DNA from: JACDAE01 sp034438015
GTDB taxonomy: Bacteria > Chloroflexota > Ktedonobacteria > Ktedonobacterales > Ktedonobacteraceae
Direction: 5' to 3'
Length of the DNA: 7,938 bases
Assembly: GCA_034438015.1 (NCBI GenBank)
Contig: DAOTTD010000111.1
Span: 1 to 7,938 of the forward strand
Made by a program: the position numbers and the translations under genes
Shown here: positions 5,361 through 7,938 of the stretch, piece by piece
Position numbering within the stretch: position 1 is the first letter of the stretch
Layout of the letters: each line of letters starts with the position of its first letter
Notes under the pieces: generated by a model
Told to the model about the DNA's origin: nothing
The model's database searches: none
Seen by the model: the letters and a program-made list of their open reading frames with translations, nothing else

Positions 5361-7458
5361 TGCGCCAAACTTCTTGGAGTCGGAGGCGCAGGCAGTTGTC
5401 CCTTCGCCCCAGATCGTCTCTAACCTTGCCTCAAAGATAGCATTGGCAACATGAGCAACTGCGTTACGGAGCTGCTCTTTGTGAATATAGCGGCTGCGCG
5501 CATAGCGCAGATCCGAGTCCGTGGTGCCAGGATCTGCACTCGGCAGGCGCTTGAAGCCGGTATTGGTTCCCAGGCCATAGAGGCAGAGGATCAGCCGTCG
5601 GTGCAACACCTCGCGGGGCAGGCGCTCCCGGCTGGCCACGGAGGTCAGTAAATCAGGAAAGCCTGTCCGCAGCGCGGTTTCCTTGAGCATATCCAACAAC
5701 GCCGTATTAGGCCAGCGGGCGCCAACCTCCTGTTTGAGACTGGCCAGATTGCGCGGTTCCGGTTGGGGAGCGAGCGGCGTGATGCTAATCGGCTTCTTCT
5801 TCCGGTTGGGTAACAGTCGCACTTTATCGCCAATACGTGGCATGGCCCCATCCAGGGAGCGTAGGGCCTTGCGCATGTCCTCTTTGATCTGTTCGATGAA
5901 GCTCTCTGCCTCGGTCGGCTGGTGCAAGGCTTCGTAATAGGTCACTCGCTTCTGGCTAAAATCGGTTGGCAAATCGTCATCCGGGTTGCGATAGCGATTG
6001 GCACCCACAATCCAGATCTCTCTCACCCGGACTTTCTCCCGCAGCGCCTGCAACACGCACACTTCATAATTGAGCCTATTCACACGACTGGTCTCATCGT
6101 CGTCTTCCTCTACCACAAACTCACGCCATTTGGCAGCAACGACTTCTTTGATGGGGATGATCTCATGGTCAGGGTAGTATTGACGGGGGCTACGCACATA
6201 GTCCTTGACCAGGTGGACGGCGCGAATCACTGGGCGATACAGCTCGTTGTTGGAGCGAAAGTCAAGGATATCGAGCAGTTCCGGGACCATGCGTCGGTAA
6301 TGATGGCTGTACGAGGCGCGCATGATAGTATGAACCTGCTGGCGGAACGCCGGACTCTTCGCTTTGTACTCTTTGATCACGTCCCGCAAGAGCTTTTCGC
6401 TGGCGACTGGAAACACCACTTTGTTCACCGGCTCATCGGGATGTGCCACCGTCGCCTCAGCAATCCGATACAGAATGCCCTCTTTGTTTGCCACACGCTT
6501 AAACTCGTTGACGTATTCTTGTTCGACCCGCTTCTCAGCACGCACATCGATTTTGTGAACGATTTGAATAAGCAGATCGACTAACCCATCGGTAATCTCC
6601 TGGGCACGCATGAAACAGAGTACGGCCAGCAGGGTGAGGCGGAGGGCTTTGGGGTGCGCCCGCAGGCGAGAGGGTTCTTCGATACTCGCACGATTGCGGT
6701 AGACCCAGTTCCCGAATGAGCCGCAACTTTGCCATTTCTTCCAGCATAGTGGCAAGCCCCACCCGACCAGGGTCCATGCGAAGGTGCTGGAGCGGATTGG
6801 TCGTTGGTTCCTCGGTCTCTTGCGTCGGCGTCGCAGCTGGCTCCTCCTGTTCTCTTTTTTCTCCCGCTTCCTCTTCATTTCTGGTCTCCTGCAATGCGGC
6901 GATCTCCGTCGAGAGCAATGCTTCCAGAGCTACCCGTGTCGATTCGGGGAGGCGGGCAAGCGTTGCATCATACAACTGTTGCTCAAAGCTGTGTGCAGCA
7001 GAACGGATCAAACGGGTGAGACGATCCGGGGTTGGCGCTTCCAGATGCATGCGCCGGAACCAGGCATAGGCTTCCTCTCGCAGCCGCTCCTCCTGGTATT
7101 CTTGTGGCAATACCTCGGCAATGAGCCATTGTTTCATCTGTTCCGCATCAGCCACTGTCGATTCGCGGAAGTCCAGGAGCTTACGAATGTCCGCTCGGTG
7201 GTCTTTAATGGTGCGTCCCTGCCAGTCGTATTGCAAATATGCTTCTGGGGCCACGCCAACCTGGGTCGCAACAAACGAGATCACGACTCCTGGAACTTCG
7301 TTTTTGAACGCGGGAAAGCGCCCTACTCGCTGAAAAAACTTGAGCAACACTGCAAATCCCAGGCGTGTTGCTCCGGTTTTGTTGCCCACCTGGGCCAGAT
7401 CCCAGGCACTGAGCATCCAGTGCTCAACTAATTCTTCATTCTCCCATTGTCGTTTCAT
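5361..7458 (-). pseudogene. Tn3-family transposase (DUF4158 type), frame-broken and C-terminally truncated
   Basis: The N-terminal part (7458 to about 6699, 253 codons) starts MKRQWENEELVEHW and has the DUF4158 signature NKTGATRLGFAVLLKFFQ, then QYDWQGRTIKDHR and a charged linker (about 190-220) before EEMAKLRLIRELGL. At about 6701 the matching sequence jumps to another frame, YRNRASIEEPSRLRAHPKAL. It continues through SYSHHYRRMVPELLDILDFR, IWIVGANRYRNPDDDLP, PQPEPRNLASLKQEVGARWP and LCLYGLGTNTGFKR to GEGTTACASDSKKFGA, which holds the first catalytic Asp. The family then goes on for roughly 300 residues with the other Asp and Glu; these are absent. Homology stops at 5361. Intact relatives are near 1000 residues. 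No resolvase gene is present. The element therefore cannot move by its own enzyme. A good ribosome site (7477-7483) precedes an out-of-frame ATG at 7471 rather than this start. Confidence 0.9.
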
Positions 7459-7498
7459 AACTGTGCTTCATCAAAACTCCTTTCACATGTATGAGCCT

Positions 7499-7536
7499 GC
7501 CAGTTCCGCAAATTGTTGTTCTCGGCACTCGATCCC
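7499..7536 (-). repeat. Possible terminal inverted repeat of the Tn3-like element
   Basis: Tn3-family elements have 38-bp ends, usually beginning with G residues and lying shortly before the transposase gene when that gene is next to the end. On the minus strand the 38 bases from 7536 begin GGGATCGAGTGCCGAGAAC and lie 40 bases before the transposase ATG, which fits. No matching second end is visible in the window, as expected if the far side was lost. The assignment rests on position and the GGG start only. Confidence 0.3.
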
Positions 7537-7576
7537 TCAGTATGATTTGAGAATTTCATACCTCCTCACTTCCTAT

Positions 7577-7938
7577 TTATTTTCGATTTGGCTCGTATGT
7601 GAGTACCACTACACCAGAGCCGAATGTTTGCGATTGAACAAGGTTGAATTCCTTTTGCTGGCTCTCACCATGAAAAAGCCGCTTCCCGTTTCCTACTACA
7701 ATGGGGAAGACCATGAGACGGTATTCATCGATCAGGTCCAGGGACATCAGGCTGTGGACCAGCTCTCCACTCCCGAAAATCAACACATCCTGCCCCGGTT
7801 GCTGCTTGATCCGGGAGACTTCCTCCGCGAGATTGCCCGTGAGCAAGCTGGCGTTCCACTCCATTTCTGAGAGCGTGGTGGAGACCACAAACTTAGGCAG
7901 GCTGTTCATGCGCTCCCCATACTTCCCAGTTCCCTGCA
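7577..7938 (-). CDS. Dihydrofolate reductase-like protein, RibD C-terminal family (partial, runs off right edge)
   Basis: This is the C-terminal part of a protein of the RibD_C/YyaP type. The frame is open through the right edge with nine codons before the internal Met (QGTGKYGER), so the true start is outside the window. About 119 of a usual 180-200 residues are seen. Typical blocks are MNSLPKFVVSTTL, EEVSRIKQQPGQDVLIFGSG (the glycine-rich turn that in the family contacts the dinucleotide), DLIDEYRLMVFPIVVGNGKR and the end strand SGVVVLTYEP. Related proteins are NADPH-dependent reductase-like folds; most single-domain members have no proven substrate, so a true folate reductase role is not implied. 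The stop TAA is at 7579-7577. It is 118 bases ahead of the transposase and, judging by position, belongs to the host side of the transposon boundary. Confidence 0.88.
   Translation of the reverse strand, partial: QGTGKYGERMNSLPKFVVSTTLSEMEWNASLLTGNLAEEVSRIKQQPGQDVLIFGSGELVHSLMSLDLIDEYRLMVFPIVVGNGKRLFHGESQQKEFNLVQSQTFGSGVVVLTYEPNRK

Noticed and set aside
6784..7431. Plus-strand open frame of 215 codons opposite the transposase
   Set aside because: Its sequence is explained by the DUF4158 coding frame on the minus strand; no motif of its own.
7340..7870. Plus-strand open frame of 176 codons spanning the gap between transposase and the DHFR-like gene
   Set aside because: Most of it is antisense to two recognised genes and no family features are visible.

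Overview
The window looks like a chromosomal accessory region of a Chloroflexota bacterium, most plausibly of the Ktedonobacteria type. The grounds are indirect. It has a roughly 1000-residue MalT/LAL-type regulator of a kind abundant in that group, a DUF4158-type Tn3 transposase, and mid-range base composition. No rRNA or other taxonomic marker is present, so this is an inference. Every gene I can support is on the minus strand, so transcription runs from right to left.

From right to left: at the right edge (7577-7938) is the C-terminal part of a dihydrofolate-reductase-like protein of the RibD C-terminal family. Next (5361-7458) is a degraded Tn3-family transposase. It has an intact N-terminal DUF4158 domain, then an internal lesion that changes frame, and it stops being recognisable just after the first catalytic aspartate. 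About 400 bases without a convincing gene follow (4957-5360). They contain a good -10 box with two 13-bp palindromes that look like operators. Then comes a large ATP-binding LuxR-family regulator (1948-4956).

A control region (1655-1947) with three copies of a short repeat lies between the regulator and a two-gene unit. That unit is a small antibiotic-biosynthesis-monooxygenase-like protein (1358-1654) and, 15 bases after its stop, the start of a large SpvB/TcaC-type gene (1-1342). The large gene runs off the left edge.

The most notable content is the SpvB/TcB gene, the B component of Tc (ABC) insecticidal toxin complexes. It is in frame for 447 codons and reaches the beginning of the region after the SpvB domain. 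It has no stop codon inside the window, so a search that needs closed ORFs would miss it. The layout suggests a toxin-complex locus with a small enzyme gene as first cistron and a large signal-sensing regulator next to it. The right-hand part is a transposon remnant that may mark the border of the locus. The regulator-to-toxin link is an inference from adjacency and shared orientation only.
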